This document shows positions 46,415 through 54,323 of a DNA stretch of 64,000 nucleotides, in pieces (position 1 is the first letter of the stretch; every line of letters begins with the position of its first letter). The position numbers and the translations under genes are program-made. The notes under the pieces are model-generated. The model did not search any database. It worked only from the letters and a program-made list of their open reading frames with translations, and was not told the origin of the DNA. The DNA is from an uncultured Burkholderiales bacterium (GTDB lineage Bacteria; Pseudomonadota; Gammaproteobacteria; Burkholderiales; Burkholderiaceae_C), in assembly GCA_903838355.1 (NCBI GenBank), contig CAILYC010000024.1:1-64000 (forward strand). Direction: 5' to 3'.

Positions 46415-46669
46415 GTCATGGCGATGTTGGTCGCAAACAAACTGGCCGTTTGCATTCAGGCTCAGACTGGTTTTGTCCGAATGCACACCGCAAACACTGC
46501 AGGGCAAGAGCTCTCGAATGGCCGGGCTCGAAGCAGCTTGGTTGGCGTTGGGCTGTGACGATGCATCGCGGCCTTGCGCCTTCAAGTCCTCGAGTCGCTT
46601 TTGGTATTTCTTCCAAAGCACAAAAAGCAAGATCACGATCAGCAAAACAAAGAGTTTCATGCTGCCCAT
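46406..46669 (-). CDS. PP0621-type small membrane protein
   Basis: An 87-residue protein with one N-terminal transmembrane helix (about residues 4-20), a charged linker and a C-terminal Cys/His cluster: PCSVCGVHSDKTSLS and then VCDQHRHDLH. This resembles the PP0621 family of betaproteobacteria, which probably binds a metal through CxxCGxH and the later Cys/His. Function is unknown. ATG at 46660 (MKLFVLL) is an equally good start. Its last codons lie in the 10-bp repeat array. Confidence 0.75.
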   Translation of the reverse strand: MGSMKLFVLLIVILLFVLWKKYQKRLEDLKAQGRDASSQPNANQAASSPAIRELLPCSVCGVHSDKTSLSLNANGQFVCDQHRHDLH

Positions 46670-46759
46670 TTCATCGTTTCGGTCGATCTTTGAATTGGTG
46701 GGTAAGCCTGTGGGTTGCCTATGGGTTTTTTGTGCACAAGTTCAAAGGGACGCGGCATC

Positions 46760-47581
46760 TTATATGGCGCGGTGCAAAATCACTTCCAAGACAAATCGGG
46801 ATCCTGCATAGGCCAAGAAAAGCAAGCCGCTACCGAGGTAAACCACGCGGGTGGCCTTTTGCCCTCTCCAGCCCCAGTGCTTTCTGGCCCACAAAAGACT
46901 CGCAAAGGTGAGCCAAGACAGGAGCGAAAAGACGGTTTTATGGTCCCAGTGCCAAGCATGGGCGGGGCCGTACAAAAAGTCGCCAAAAAGCCAACCCGCC
47001 AACAAGGTGGCTGTCAGCAAAATAAAACCGGCGTAAACAAAACGGTAGGTCAGTCGCTCAAGGGTCAGCAAGGGCAGGCCCTCGGCAAGCGGGGAGGCTT
47101 GTCGGATCAATTTTTCGGAATGCGATAAAACGAGGGCGTGAATCACGGCCACGCCAAAGAGGCCATAGGACGCCATTCCGAGGGCCCAGTGCAGTGGCAA
47201 CCAAGCCGATGCGTTCAAGTGCAAGGCTTGACCAGGAAAGAAGAGGCTCAGGACAATGCTGATGAGGCCCACGCCCGCCACGATGAGCCGCACTCGACTT
47301 TGCGGAAACCACTGGCGCTCGAGCGCATAGCAGCTGAAAATGAGCCAAGCCGTGGCCGATAGCGCGGGGGCAAAACCAAATTTCGGGCCTGTATCGTCGC
47401 ACAGCAAACTCGCTGCCACATTCAAGCCGTGAAAGATCCAAATGAGACCCACGAGGCCCAGTGCCGGCTTGGCGTCCAAGGTACCCCCCCACAAAGCATA
47501 AGCCGTGTAGAGCACGATCAAAGCCCAGGCGCTGTACAAACTAAACTCGGACAAGGAGAGCAGATCAATGGGTAAAATCAT
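46760..47581 (-). CDS. CcsA/YpjD-like cytochrome c assembly membrane protein
   Basis: A 273-residue polytopic protein (about eight transmembrane helices) with the C-terminal WDHKTVFSLLSW segment, a variant of the Trp-rich WD motif of CcsA/CcmC-type haem-handling proteins. Proteins of this subgroup next to ffh are annotated as cytochrome c assembly or YpjD; the haem role is inferred. The ATG at 47581 is preferred to the GTG two codons upstream. It diverges from ffh. Confidence 0.85.
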   Translation of the reverse strand: MILPIDLLSLSEFSLYSAWALIVLYTAYALWGGTLDAKPALGLVGLIWIFHGLNVAASLLCDDTGPKFGFAPALSATAWLIFSCYALERQWFPQSRVRLIVAGVGLISIVLSLFFPGQALHLNASAWLPLHWALGMASYGLFGVAVIHALVLSHSEKLIRQASPLAEGLPLLTLERLTYRFVYAGFILLTATLLAGWLFGDFLYGPAHAWHWDHKTVFSLLSWLTFASLLWARKHWGWRGQKATRVVYLGSGLLFLAYAGSRFVLEVILHRAI

Positions 47582-47635
47582 GCTCACAGTTTAGCGTTTT
47601 GAGGCGACTGTGACCATTCGTCTGTGAAAAAAATT

Positions 47636-47664
47636 AAGGAACGCGCTTGGCGCGTGAATCCCCC
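47636..47664 (+). promoter_or_regulatory. Unusual ffh ribosome-binding region with hairpin
   Basis: AAGGA (47636-47640) is followed at once by a 6-bp stem ACGCGC-TTG-GCGCGT (47641-47655) and, nine bases later, the ATG at 47665. Folding the stem would bring the Shine-Dalgarno sequence to normal distance from the ATG. Alternatively the in-frame TTG at 47647, 6 bp after AAGGA, is the true start. Confidence 0.45.
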
Positions 47665-49041
47665 ATGGCTTCAGTGCTCAGTGAAAAATTAACCCAACTG
47701 GTCAAGACCGTGAGCGGTCAGTCGCGCATCACCGAGACCAATGTGGCCGACATGTTGCGCGAAATCCGCCTGGCCCTGCTAGAGGCCGACGTGGCGCTCC
47801 CGGTGGTGCGCGACTTCATCGCCCGGGTCAAAGAAAAAGCCCTGGGTCAAGAAGTCTTGGGCTCCTTAAAGCCAGGACAAGCCTTCGTTGCCATTGTTCA
47901 AGATGAATTGGCCAAGACCATGGGCGAGGGGGTGAGTGATTTGAACTTGGCCACCCAACCCCCGGCGGTGCTGCTGATGTGTGGACTCCAAGGGGCGGGC
48001 AAAACCACCACCACGGCCAAATTGGCCAAGTACTTGATCCATAAGCGCAAGAAAAAAGTTCTCACCGTCTCGGCCGACGTCTACCGCCCGGCCGCCATTG
48101 AGCAATTGAAAGCGGTGAGCGCGCAAGCCGGTTGTGAGTGGTTTCCAAGCGAAGTCGGCCAAAAGCCTTTGGACATTGTCAAAAACGCCCTCGATTATGC
48201 CAAACGGCATTTTGTTGACGTGCTGATTGTCGACACCGCGGGTCGCTTGGCCATCGATGAAGTCTTGATGAAGGAAATTCAAGGTCTGCAGCAGTTTCTG
48301 AGTCCCATTGAGACCCTTTTTGTGGTCGACGCCATGCAGGGCCAAGACGCGATGAACACCGCCCGGGCCTTCAAAGAGGCCTTGCCCTTGACGGGCATTG
48401 TGCTCACCAAAATGGACGGTGACTCCAGAGGGGGTGCGGCGCTGTCGGTGCGCGAGGTCACCGGTGTGCCCATCAAGTTTGCAGGAACGAGTGAAAAAAT
48501 TGATGGCCTAGAGCTCTTTGATGCCGAGCGTCACGCCGGACGCGTCCTCGGTATGGGGGACATTGTCGCCTTGGTCGAGCAAGTCACGGCCGGAGTGGAC
48601 ATGAAGGCCGCGGAGAAACTGGCCAACAAAATCAAGAGTGGGGACAGTTTTGATTTGAACGACTTTTTGGCGCAAATCTCGCAAATGAAACAAATGGGAG
48701 GGCTCTCGAGTCTCATGGAGAAGTTGCCCTCTCAAATGACGGACAAAGCCAAAGGAATGGACTTTGATAAGGTCGAGCGCGACATTGCCAGAAAGCAAGG
48801 CATCATCCACAGCATGACCTTGAAAGAGCGCAAAAAACCCGAGATCATCAAAGCCACGCGCAAAAAACGCATTGCCCTTGGCGCCGGTGTTCAGGTGCAA
48901 GACGTCAACCGGCTCTTGAACGAGTTCACCCAAATGCAAGACATGATGAAGAAAATGAAGGGCTCGGGGCTCATGAAAATGATGAAACACTTCAAAGGCA
49001 TGAAGGGTCCAGGGGGCGGTTTCCCAGGCATGATGCGTTGA
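47665..49041 (+). CDS. ffh: Signal recognition particle GTPase Ffh
   Basis: A 458-residue protein with the N-terminal four-helix domain, the G domain (GLQGAGKTTTTAKLA, DVYRPAAIEQL, DTAGRL, TKMDGDSRGG) and a C-terminal methionine-rich M domain (MKKMKGSGLMKMMKHFKGMKG) that binds 4.5S RNA and signal peptides. It targets membrane proteins to FtsY/SecYEG. Length is typical. ATG at 47665 or TTG at 47647 is the start. Confidence 0.97.
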   Translation: MASVLSEKLTQLVKTVSGQSRITETNVADMLREIRLALLEADVALPVVRDFIARVKEKALGQEVLGSLKPGQAFVAIVQDELAKTMGEGVSDLNLATQPPAVLLMCGLQGAGKTTTTAKLAKYLIHKRKKKVLTVSADVYRPAAIEQLKAVSAQAGCEWFPSEVGQKPLDIVKNALDYAKRHFVDVLIVDTAGRLAIDEVLMKEIQGLQQFLSPIETLFVVDAMQGQDAMNTARAFKEALPLTGIVLTKMDGDSRGGAALSVREVTGVPIKFAGTSEKIDGLELFDAERHAGRVLGMGDIVALVEQVTAGVDMKAAEKLANKIKSGDSFDLNDFLAQISQMKQMGGLSSLMEKLPSQMTDKAKGMDFDKVERDIARKQGIIHSMTLKERKKPEIIKATRKKRIALGAGVQVQDVNRLLNEFTQMQDMMKKMKGSGLMKMMKHFKGMKGPGGGFPGMMR

Positions 49042-49084
49042 CAACCCATCTTGCCACGCCTACACCGCATGGCCTTGGGCCGGT

Positions 49085-50419
49085 TTAGATCAACTCAGCC
49101 CTCAAAGAGTGGGCATAGGCCTGGGTGATTTTGACTTCCAGCATTTGCCCCTTGAGGGTGGCGGGGTCTCTTGGGCCCACGGCGAAATTCACCACCCGAT
49201 TGCACTCGGTGCGGGCCATGAACTCCTTGGGGTCTTTTTTCGAGGGTCCTTCGACCAAAACGTGTCGATGTTGACCCACCATGCCTTCGCCAATGGCCTT
49301 CACGTGGGTGTCCAAGAGCGCTTGCAAGGCCTGCAGTCTTTTGAGTTTGACGTCATGTGGGGTGTCGTCGTGCAAATTGGCCGCTGGTGTTCCGGGTCGG
49401 GGGCTGAATATAAAGCTAAACGATGCATCAAAGTAGAGGTCCTCGATCAAGCCCATCATTTTGTTGAAGTCGCCCTCGGTTTCTCCAGGAAAGCCCACAA
49501 TGAAGTCTGAGCTCAATGAGAGGTCAGGACGGATGGCGCGCAATTTTTTGATGGTGCTTTTGTATTCAAGGGCCGTGTAGCCGCGCTTCATGGCCATCAA
49601 AATCTTGTCACTGCCGTGCTGCACGGGCAGGTGCAAATGGTTGACAAGCTTGGGCTCTTTGGCGTAAGCCTCAATCAAACGCGGGGTGAATTCATTGGGG
49701 TGGGAGGTGGTAAAACGAATGCGCTCGATGCCGGGGAGCTGCGCGGTGAGTTCGATCAAAAAGGCCAAGTCGGCCATCTCGCTGCTGCTGCTGCCCATGG
49801 GGGCACGGTAGGCGTTGACGTTTTGACCGAGCAGGGTGATTTCTTTCACGCCTTGGGTGCTCAGTCTGGCAATTTCGGTGAGGACATCGTCCAAGGGCCT
49901 GGAAAACTCCTCGCCCCGGGTATAGGGCACCACACAATAGCTGCAGTATTTGGAGCAACCTTCCATGATGCTCACAAAGGCGCTGGCGCCTTCTTGCCTG
50001 GCGGGGGGCAAGTGGTCGAATTTTTCGATTTCTGGGAAGGTGATGTCAATTTGAGCGCGTTGGGTACGGGCACGCTCATCGAGCAAGGCGGGAAGCCGGT
50101 GCAAGGTCTGTGGACCAAAGACCACATCGACGAACGGTGCGCGTTCGATAATGGCGCCGCCTTCTTGAGAGGCGACACAGCCGCCCACCGCGATTTTGAC
50201 GCCTTTCTTTTTCAGGTGCTTCACGCGTCCAAGATCTGAAAACACTTTTTCTTGTGCTTTCTCGCGCACCGAACACGTGTTGAACACAATCAAATCGGCT
50301 TCATCGACATTGAGGGTTTTTTCGTAGCCTTGGGTGCTGTGCAGCACATCGATCATTTTGTCCGAGTCGTACTCGTTCATCTGGCAGCCGAAGGTTTTGA
50401 TGAAGACTTTGGGGTTCAT
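49085..50419 (-). CDS. miaB: tRNA-2-methylthio-N6-isopentenyladenosine37 synthase MiaB
   Basis: A 444-residue radical-SAM methylthiotransferase. The N-terminal UPF0004 domain has [20 protein letters not shown] and GGCVASQEG, whose three cysteines bind the auxiliary 4Fe-4S cluster. The radical-SAM cluster motif is [20 protein letters not shown] (CxxxCxxC). A C-terminal TRAM domain follows. The ATG at 50419 ([11 protein letters not shown]) is chosen; upstream in-frame codons are unlike the family. Confidence 0.96.
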   Translation of the reverse strand: MNPKVFIKTFGCQMNEYDSDKMIDVLHSTQGYEKTLNVDEADLIVFNTCSVREKAQEKVFSDLGRVKHLKKKGVKIAVGGCVASQEGGAIIERAPFVDVVFGPQTLHRLPALLDERARTQRAQIDITFPEIEKFDHLPPARQEGASAFVSIMEGCSKYCSYCVVPYTRGEEFSRPLDDVLTEIARLSTQGVKEITLLGQNVNAYRAPMGSSSSEMADLAFLIELTAQLPGIERIRFTTSHPNEFTPRLIEAYAKEPKLVNHLHLPVQHGSDKILMAMKRGYTALEYKSTIKKLRAIRPDLSLSSDFIVGFPGETEGDFNKMMGLIEDLYFDASFSFIFSPRPGTPAANLHDDTPHDVKLKRLQALQALLDTHVKAIGEGMVGQHRHVLVEGPSKKDPKEFMARTECNRVVNFAVGPRDPATLKGQMLEVKITQAYAHSLRAELI

Positions 50420-50737
50420 GGCGAAGGGGTGCTCTCTAGACGATTGTGGCGGGGCTTGAGCGCTCAGGCGATGCTCCAAGGAGCGTTTTCTGGGGGGCGA
50501 GGAAACCTGACGTATCAGACCCTACAGCCCAAGGATGCATGCCGCAAAGGGCCTGGGCTTTGAGAGCGCTTGATCCTGAATCAACAAAACAAGTCGCCCA
50601 GGGCGAATTTCTGTTGGGAATCGTTGGCTGTCACGCTCGAGCGGTTCGTGGGGTAGATCCAGAGGCTAGGGGCGATGAAACTTGTATTTTAGCCGCAAGT
50701 TCCGATGAGAACAGGACTTCTCGCGCATTGCCCAATA
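50420..50737. other. Intergenic region upstream of miaB
   Basis: No gene, tRNA or clear terminator is seen. Open frames across this stretch have no recognisable protein character. Confidence 0.4.
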
Positions 50738-50977
50738 TCAATGAGCACGTCTATGCCCTCCATGTCTTGGCTTCTGCGCGATGTGAATCGTGCGCTTTTG
50801 AACCATATCCGAGTCACCCGACCCGTTTCGATGAGCGAGCTGGCCGACCTCATTGGGCTTAGGATAAATCATGCTGAACCCGAACAAAAAGTAGATTGTG
50901 ATCTAACCGATGATCTGAAAGTCATGCCATGGACTCAGGCGATCGGCAGCCCTTGGGCAAAAAAAAGAGCCCACTGA
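50738..50977 (+). CDS. Hypothetical small protein
   Basis: A possible 79-residue frame from the ATG at 50738. The first half, LLRDVNRALLNHIRVTRPVSMSELADLIGL, could be a small helix-turn-helix-like fold. The C-terminus runs into the terminator of the convergent carbonic anhydrase gene. No Shine-Dalgarno sequence is visible and I do not recognise a family, so it may be spurious. Confidence 0.25.
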   Translation, partial: SMSTSMPSMSWLLRDVNRALLNHIRVTRPVSMSELADLIGLRINHAEPEQKVDCDLTDDLKVMPWTQAIGSPWAKKRAH

Positions 50978-50984
50978 GGGGCTC
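50959..50984 (-). terminator. Rho-independent terminator of the fliK-fliN-carbonic anhydrase operon
   Basis: On the minus strand GAGCCC-CTCAGT-GGGCTC is followed by eight T (50959-50966 on the plus strand are A). It lies 24 bp after the stop of the carbonic anhydrase gene, so that gene is the last of the operon. Confidence 0.85.
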
Positions 50985-51007
50985 ATTGGGGGTGGTGCGA
51001 AGGGGGC

Positions 51008-52231
51008 TCAGTTGGCAAGTATTTTGCGTCCGTTGAGTTCTTGCACGGGCCTGGCGTTGAGTTTGAAAGGGAATTTGTTCAATTGTCCCTTGGAGATGTC
51101 GCTGCTGGTTTTAAGGATGAAGAAATTCACGCCCTCGGTGCAAGGGGGGGTTGTGAGGGACCCCTCATAGGTGTAAAAAGACAAGTCCGCGGGCAAGATG
51201 CTGGCGGGGTTGATGATCATTTTCTCTGGGGCGGATTCTTCGCCCTCTTTGGCGGGTAAATTGGCCCAGAGTGTTTTGATCAAAGGATTTTCTTTGCCTT
51301 CATTCAAGGGTAGGCCCAACACAACGAGTTTGCCCGCTTTGCTTTTGTGCACAAAATGCACGACCATGGCGGGAGACTTGCCGTTGAATTGCTCCTCGCC
51401 TGGGCGATGGAAATGGAACTGGATCAACTCATAGGGCTCTTTGTTGACGGTGAGCACATTCGTGCCGGGTTCCACATTGACTTGGATGGTGTGGCCATTG
51501 TTGATGATCTTGAGCGGGGTTTCTTTGTACTCGGGTGAAATCGTGTCTCGGGCTTTGCCCATGTCACCTTTGATGTTCAACGGCGACTGTTTTTTGCCGT
51601 TGGCACAAGTGGGGTAATTCTCACCCCAGTGCTCAGGTCCTTCTTCTCCCTCATACGTCCAGTGCACCTTCTTGGCGGCACTTTCTTTGGATTTTTCATC
51701 GTCGTCTTGGGCTTTTTTCTCGCCTGGCTTGACCATGCACTCGGCCATCAAGGTGACTTTTTTGCCGGCACTGATCAAGGCGCTTTGAGCCGAGCACACC
51801 GCTTGCATGCGAGCACCGAGCTCAGCAATTTCAAGCGACTTTTGGAAGGCCTCCACTGCTGACGAGTCTTCAAAACCTTTGGTGAGTTGACGCACCGTAC
51901 CGAGTCCGACCAAACGCTCTGCGCTCAAGGTTTTTTGAGCTTTGTAAACCGCTTCCATGTCTTGGAGCACCACGCCATTGGCAAAGGCTTGTTTGACGAT
52001 TTCAAATTGCTTGGCACTGGCTTCTGTCTCTTCGAGTCTGGTCTGAGCGTCATCGAGTTGCTCTTTGGTTTTGTCCAGGGTGTCTTTGGTTTCGTCGAGC
52101 TCTGCGCTCACCTCTTCCATGTCCGTGGTGAGGTGTTTTTTGCCAGAGAAATTCATATAGGCCAAAGTGCTGGCACCAGCGAGCAACAACACGAGCAAGA
52201 CTTCAAGGACGATTCGCAGGTACTTTTTCAT
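51008..52231 (-). CDS. Membrane-anchored coiled-coil alpha-carbonic anhydrase
   Basis: A 407-residue protein with an N-terminal transmembrane helix (about 6-26), a coiled coil rich in Glu, Lys and Leu heptads (about 35-75), an unassigned helical region to about 170 with C146 and C165, a charged linker, and an alpha-carbonic anhydrase domain (about 190-407). Zinc ligands H273, H275 and H292, a His at the proton-shuttle position (H247 in INNGHTIQ), GSLTTPPC and the likely C209-C364 disulfide are present, so it should hydrate CO2 in the periplasm. It follows fliN by 43 bp on the same strand and precedes the terminator, so it is probably cotranscribed with fliKLMN. The extra membrane and coiled-coil part is unusual for this family. 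Confidence 0.85.
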   Translation of the reverse strand: MKKYLRIVLEVLLVLLLAGASTLAYMNFSGKKHLTTDMEEVSAELDETKDTLDKTKEQLDDAQTRLEETEASAKQFEIVKQAFANGVVLQDMEAVYKAQKTLSAERLVGLGTVRQLTKGFEDSSAVEAFQKSLEIAELGARMQAVCSAQSALISAGKKVTLMAECMVKPGEKKAQDDDEKSKESAAKKVHWTYEGEEGPEHWGENYPTCANGKKQSPLNIKGDMGKARDTISPEYKETPLKIINNGHTIQVNVEPGTNVLTVNKEPYELIQFHFHRPGEEQFNGKSPAMVVHFVHKSKAGKLVVLGLPLNEGKENPLIKTLWANLPAKEGEESAPEKMIINPASILPADLSFYTYEGSLTTPPCTEGVNFFILKTSSDISKGQLNKFPFKLNARPVQELNGRKILAN

Positions 52232-52274
52232 GGTACGGCTTTCACAATAGGGTTACACCTTCAAACTTGAAGGA

Positions 52275-52661
52275 TCAAAGGGTCTTGAGGCGTTCGGTCG
52301 AAGGCACAACGCGGGTCAAACGGATGCCATAGCGGTCGTTGACCAAGACCACCTCGCCTTGGGCCACGACGGTTTCGTTGACCAAGAGGTCAAGCGGCTC
52401 ACCCGCAATGCGGTCGAGCTCGACGACACTGCCTTGGGTCAAGCGCATCAGATCTTTGATCTTGATGTTGGCGCGCCCCACTTCAATGGCCAGGGTCACG
52501 GAGATGTTTTGGAGTACATCGGCATTGATGTTGCCGGGGTGACTGAGTTTGAAGTCTTGAGAGTTCGGCAACGGCTCGGCGTGGTCGAATTCATTGGGAT
52601 TCAACAAAGCGTCTGCAGGGCCTTCTTCTGGGGTGCTCTCAGGGGTGGTGTTGTCGGACAT
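52275..52661 (-). CDS. fliN: Flagellar motor switch protein FliN
   Basis: A 128-residue C-ring protein with a variable acidic N-terminus and the SpoA domain (about residues 55-125): ISVTLAIEVGRANIKIKDLM, GSVVELDRIAGEPLDL and VNDRYGIRLTRVV. FliN forms the lower C-ring and binds FliH for export and CheY for switching. The ATG at 52661 is chosen because GGAAGAG precedes it by 5 bp. It overlaps nothing and lies 14 bp after fliM. Confidence 0.95.
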   Translation of the reverse strand: MSDNTTPESTPEEGPADALLNPNEFDHAEPLPNSQDFKLSHPGNINADVLQNISVTLAIEVGRANIKIKDLMRLTQGSVVELDRIAGEPLDLLVNETVVAQGEVVLVNDRYGIRLTRVVPSTERLKTL

Positions 52662-52675
52662 GGTCTCTTCCTCTT

Positions 52676-53674
52676 TCAAAGCTGGCCTGGGATAATTTGT
52701 TTTTCAACTCTCACCGCGATTTGTGAGCCGCGGGTGCCCACACTCACGCCAAAGGTGGGCACACCTTGGGAGATGAATTGGGCGAGTTCGGGTTTTTTGA
52801 AATAAAGCATATCGCCTTCTTTCATGTTTTGCAGGTGACTCAAGGTCGTTTTGAGGTGTCCCATCAAGACCTTGACGTCCAAGGTGGCGTCCCCCACCGC
52901 AATGGCCATGTCTTCACGCCATGCTTTGTCGGACTCTTCATTGCCGTCACCGGTTTGCACCCGGTTTCTGAGCAATTCACGCAAGGGCTTCAAGGTGGCA
53001 TAGGGGTAGACCAAGTCAATGAAGCCACGCGCGCTCGAGCTCGTGGCATCGGACTCAAAGCGGCTCAAGACCACCAAGTCGTTTTCATCGGCGATTTGGG
53101 CAAATTGAGGATTGATTTCTGAGGCCACCCGCTCGGTGGTGATCTCCATCACCGGCGCCCAGGCTTCCTTCAAGGACTTGAAAAACACATCCAAAATGAT
53201 GTTGATGATCCGTGTCTCGGTCGCGGTGAAAAGCCGCCCAGGGGGCAACTCACCCACGCCTTTGCCAAAACCACCAAAAAAACTGTCCAAAGAGCTGAAA
53301 ATCACCGAGGGGTCGATGATCACGACCGAGTAGCCGCGCAAGGGATTGAGGCGAATGGTGTTGACGGCCAATGGGGGCTTGATGGTTTTCAAGTACTCAC
53401 CAAACTTCATGATTTGAACCTTGTTGGGGTTCACGCGCGGGGTGGTGCGCAGAACCTCCAATAGACCCAGGCGGAACATTCGAATCAAACGCTCGTTGAT
53501 CATGTCCACCGATGAGACATTGACCCCAAGGCTGCTGTCTTCGCTGGCCAAATCGTGCTTGTGCACGCTCACCTGGGTATTGAACCCGGTGTCCGTTTCA
53601 ATGGAGCCGTCATGCACCCCTTCGGTGAGGGCCAGAAGCTCCTCAGGCGAGAGCAAATTTGATCGATCAGACAT
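52676..53674 (-). CDS. fliM: Flagellar motor switch protein FliM
   Basis: A 332-residue C-ring protein. The N-terminal LLSPEELLALTEG is a version of the CheY-P-binding peptide (usually LSQDEIDALL); the middle domain has RGYSVVIIDPSVIFSSLDSFFGG, the conserved GG-containing interface with FliG; the C-terminal SpoA domain pairs with FliN. It is second-last of the core operon fliK-L-M-N. Length is typical. Confidence 0.95.
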   Translation of the reverse strand: MSDRSNLLSPEELLALTEGVHDGSIETDTGFNTQVSVHKHDLASEDSSLGVNVSSVDMINERLIRMFRLGLLEVLRTTPRVNPNKVQIMKFGEYLKTIKPPLAVNTIRLNPLRGYSVVIIDPSVIFSSLDSFFGGFGKGVGELPPGRLFTATETRIINIILDVFFKSLKEAWAPVMEITTERVASEINPQFAQIADENDLVVLSRFESDATSSSARGFIDLVYPYATLKPLRELLRNRVQTGDGNEESDKAWREDMAIAVGDATLDVKVLMGHLKTTLSHLQNMKEGDMLYFKKPELAQFISQGVPTFGVSVGTRGSQIAVRVEKQIIPGQL

Positions 53675-53693
53675 GGTGGCCGTTATTGTAAAT

Positions 53694-54278
53694 TTATTGC
53701 ATCACAAAGGACGTAAAAAAGACATCTTCAATGCCGCCAAAGTCTTCGTAGTTTTCCAGCAACTCGTTCATGGTGTCTTTGAGCTTGGCCGCCAAGTCTT
53801 TTCTGAATTCCGGCTTGGCAATATCAGCCTCGGTACTTTGGCGCATGACATCAAGCATCGCGGAGCGCAAGGCAAATTCATGCTTTTTCACATTGTCAAA
53901 AACACGGTTGTCGTAATGGGTCATGAGGGCAATTTGCACCACCATCACCTTTTTAGATCCCGTGATGTTGGTCATGAGCTCTTTTTCAAGCTGCAAATAG
54001 TTTTTCTCAAAACGCGTGCCCTCGGGTGCTTCTTTCTTGATTTTGGATGGGGCTTCAACTTTGGCCTTGCTGGCGGCGGCTTCGAGCTCTTCGAGCTTGT
54101 CTTCGGCCTCCAACTCGGCTTTTTTCTCGAAATAGCCCGAGAAGAACAGCGTTGCAAATGCCACGCCCACCAAGAGCACAATGCCCACAATCACACCAAT
54201 CAAGATTTTAACGATGGGTTTTTTCTTTTTCGGCTCTGCGGTGCCTTCGGCGGTTTCTACTGGTGCGGCGGTGGCCAT
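53694..54278 (-). CDS. fliL: Flagellar basal body protein FliL
   Basis: A 194-residue protein with a single transmembrane helix (about residues 25-47, VKILIGVIVGIVLLVG), a charged Glu/Lys/Ala-rich stalk and a periplasmic stomatin-like C-terminal domain. FliL rings surround the stator units and help torque. The length and the VVQIALMTHYDNRV and MLDVMRQ segments fit the family. It lies between fliK and fliM. Confidence 0.92.
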   Translation of the reverse strand: MATAAPVETAEGTAEPKKKKPIVKILIGVIVGIVLLVGVAFATLFFSGYFEKKAELEAEDKLEELEAAASKAKVEAPSKIKKEAPEGTRFEKNYLQLEKELMTNITGSKKVMVVQIALMTHYDNRVFDNVKKHEFALRSAMLDVMRQSTEADIAKPEFRKDLAAKLKDTMNELLENYEDFGGIEDVFFTSFVMQ

Positions 54279-54323
54279 GGTTTAACTCCTAAAAATTTGA
54301 GTTGGGCTAGATTGAGCCTGGGC

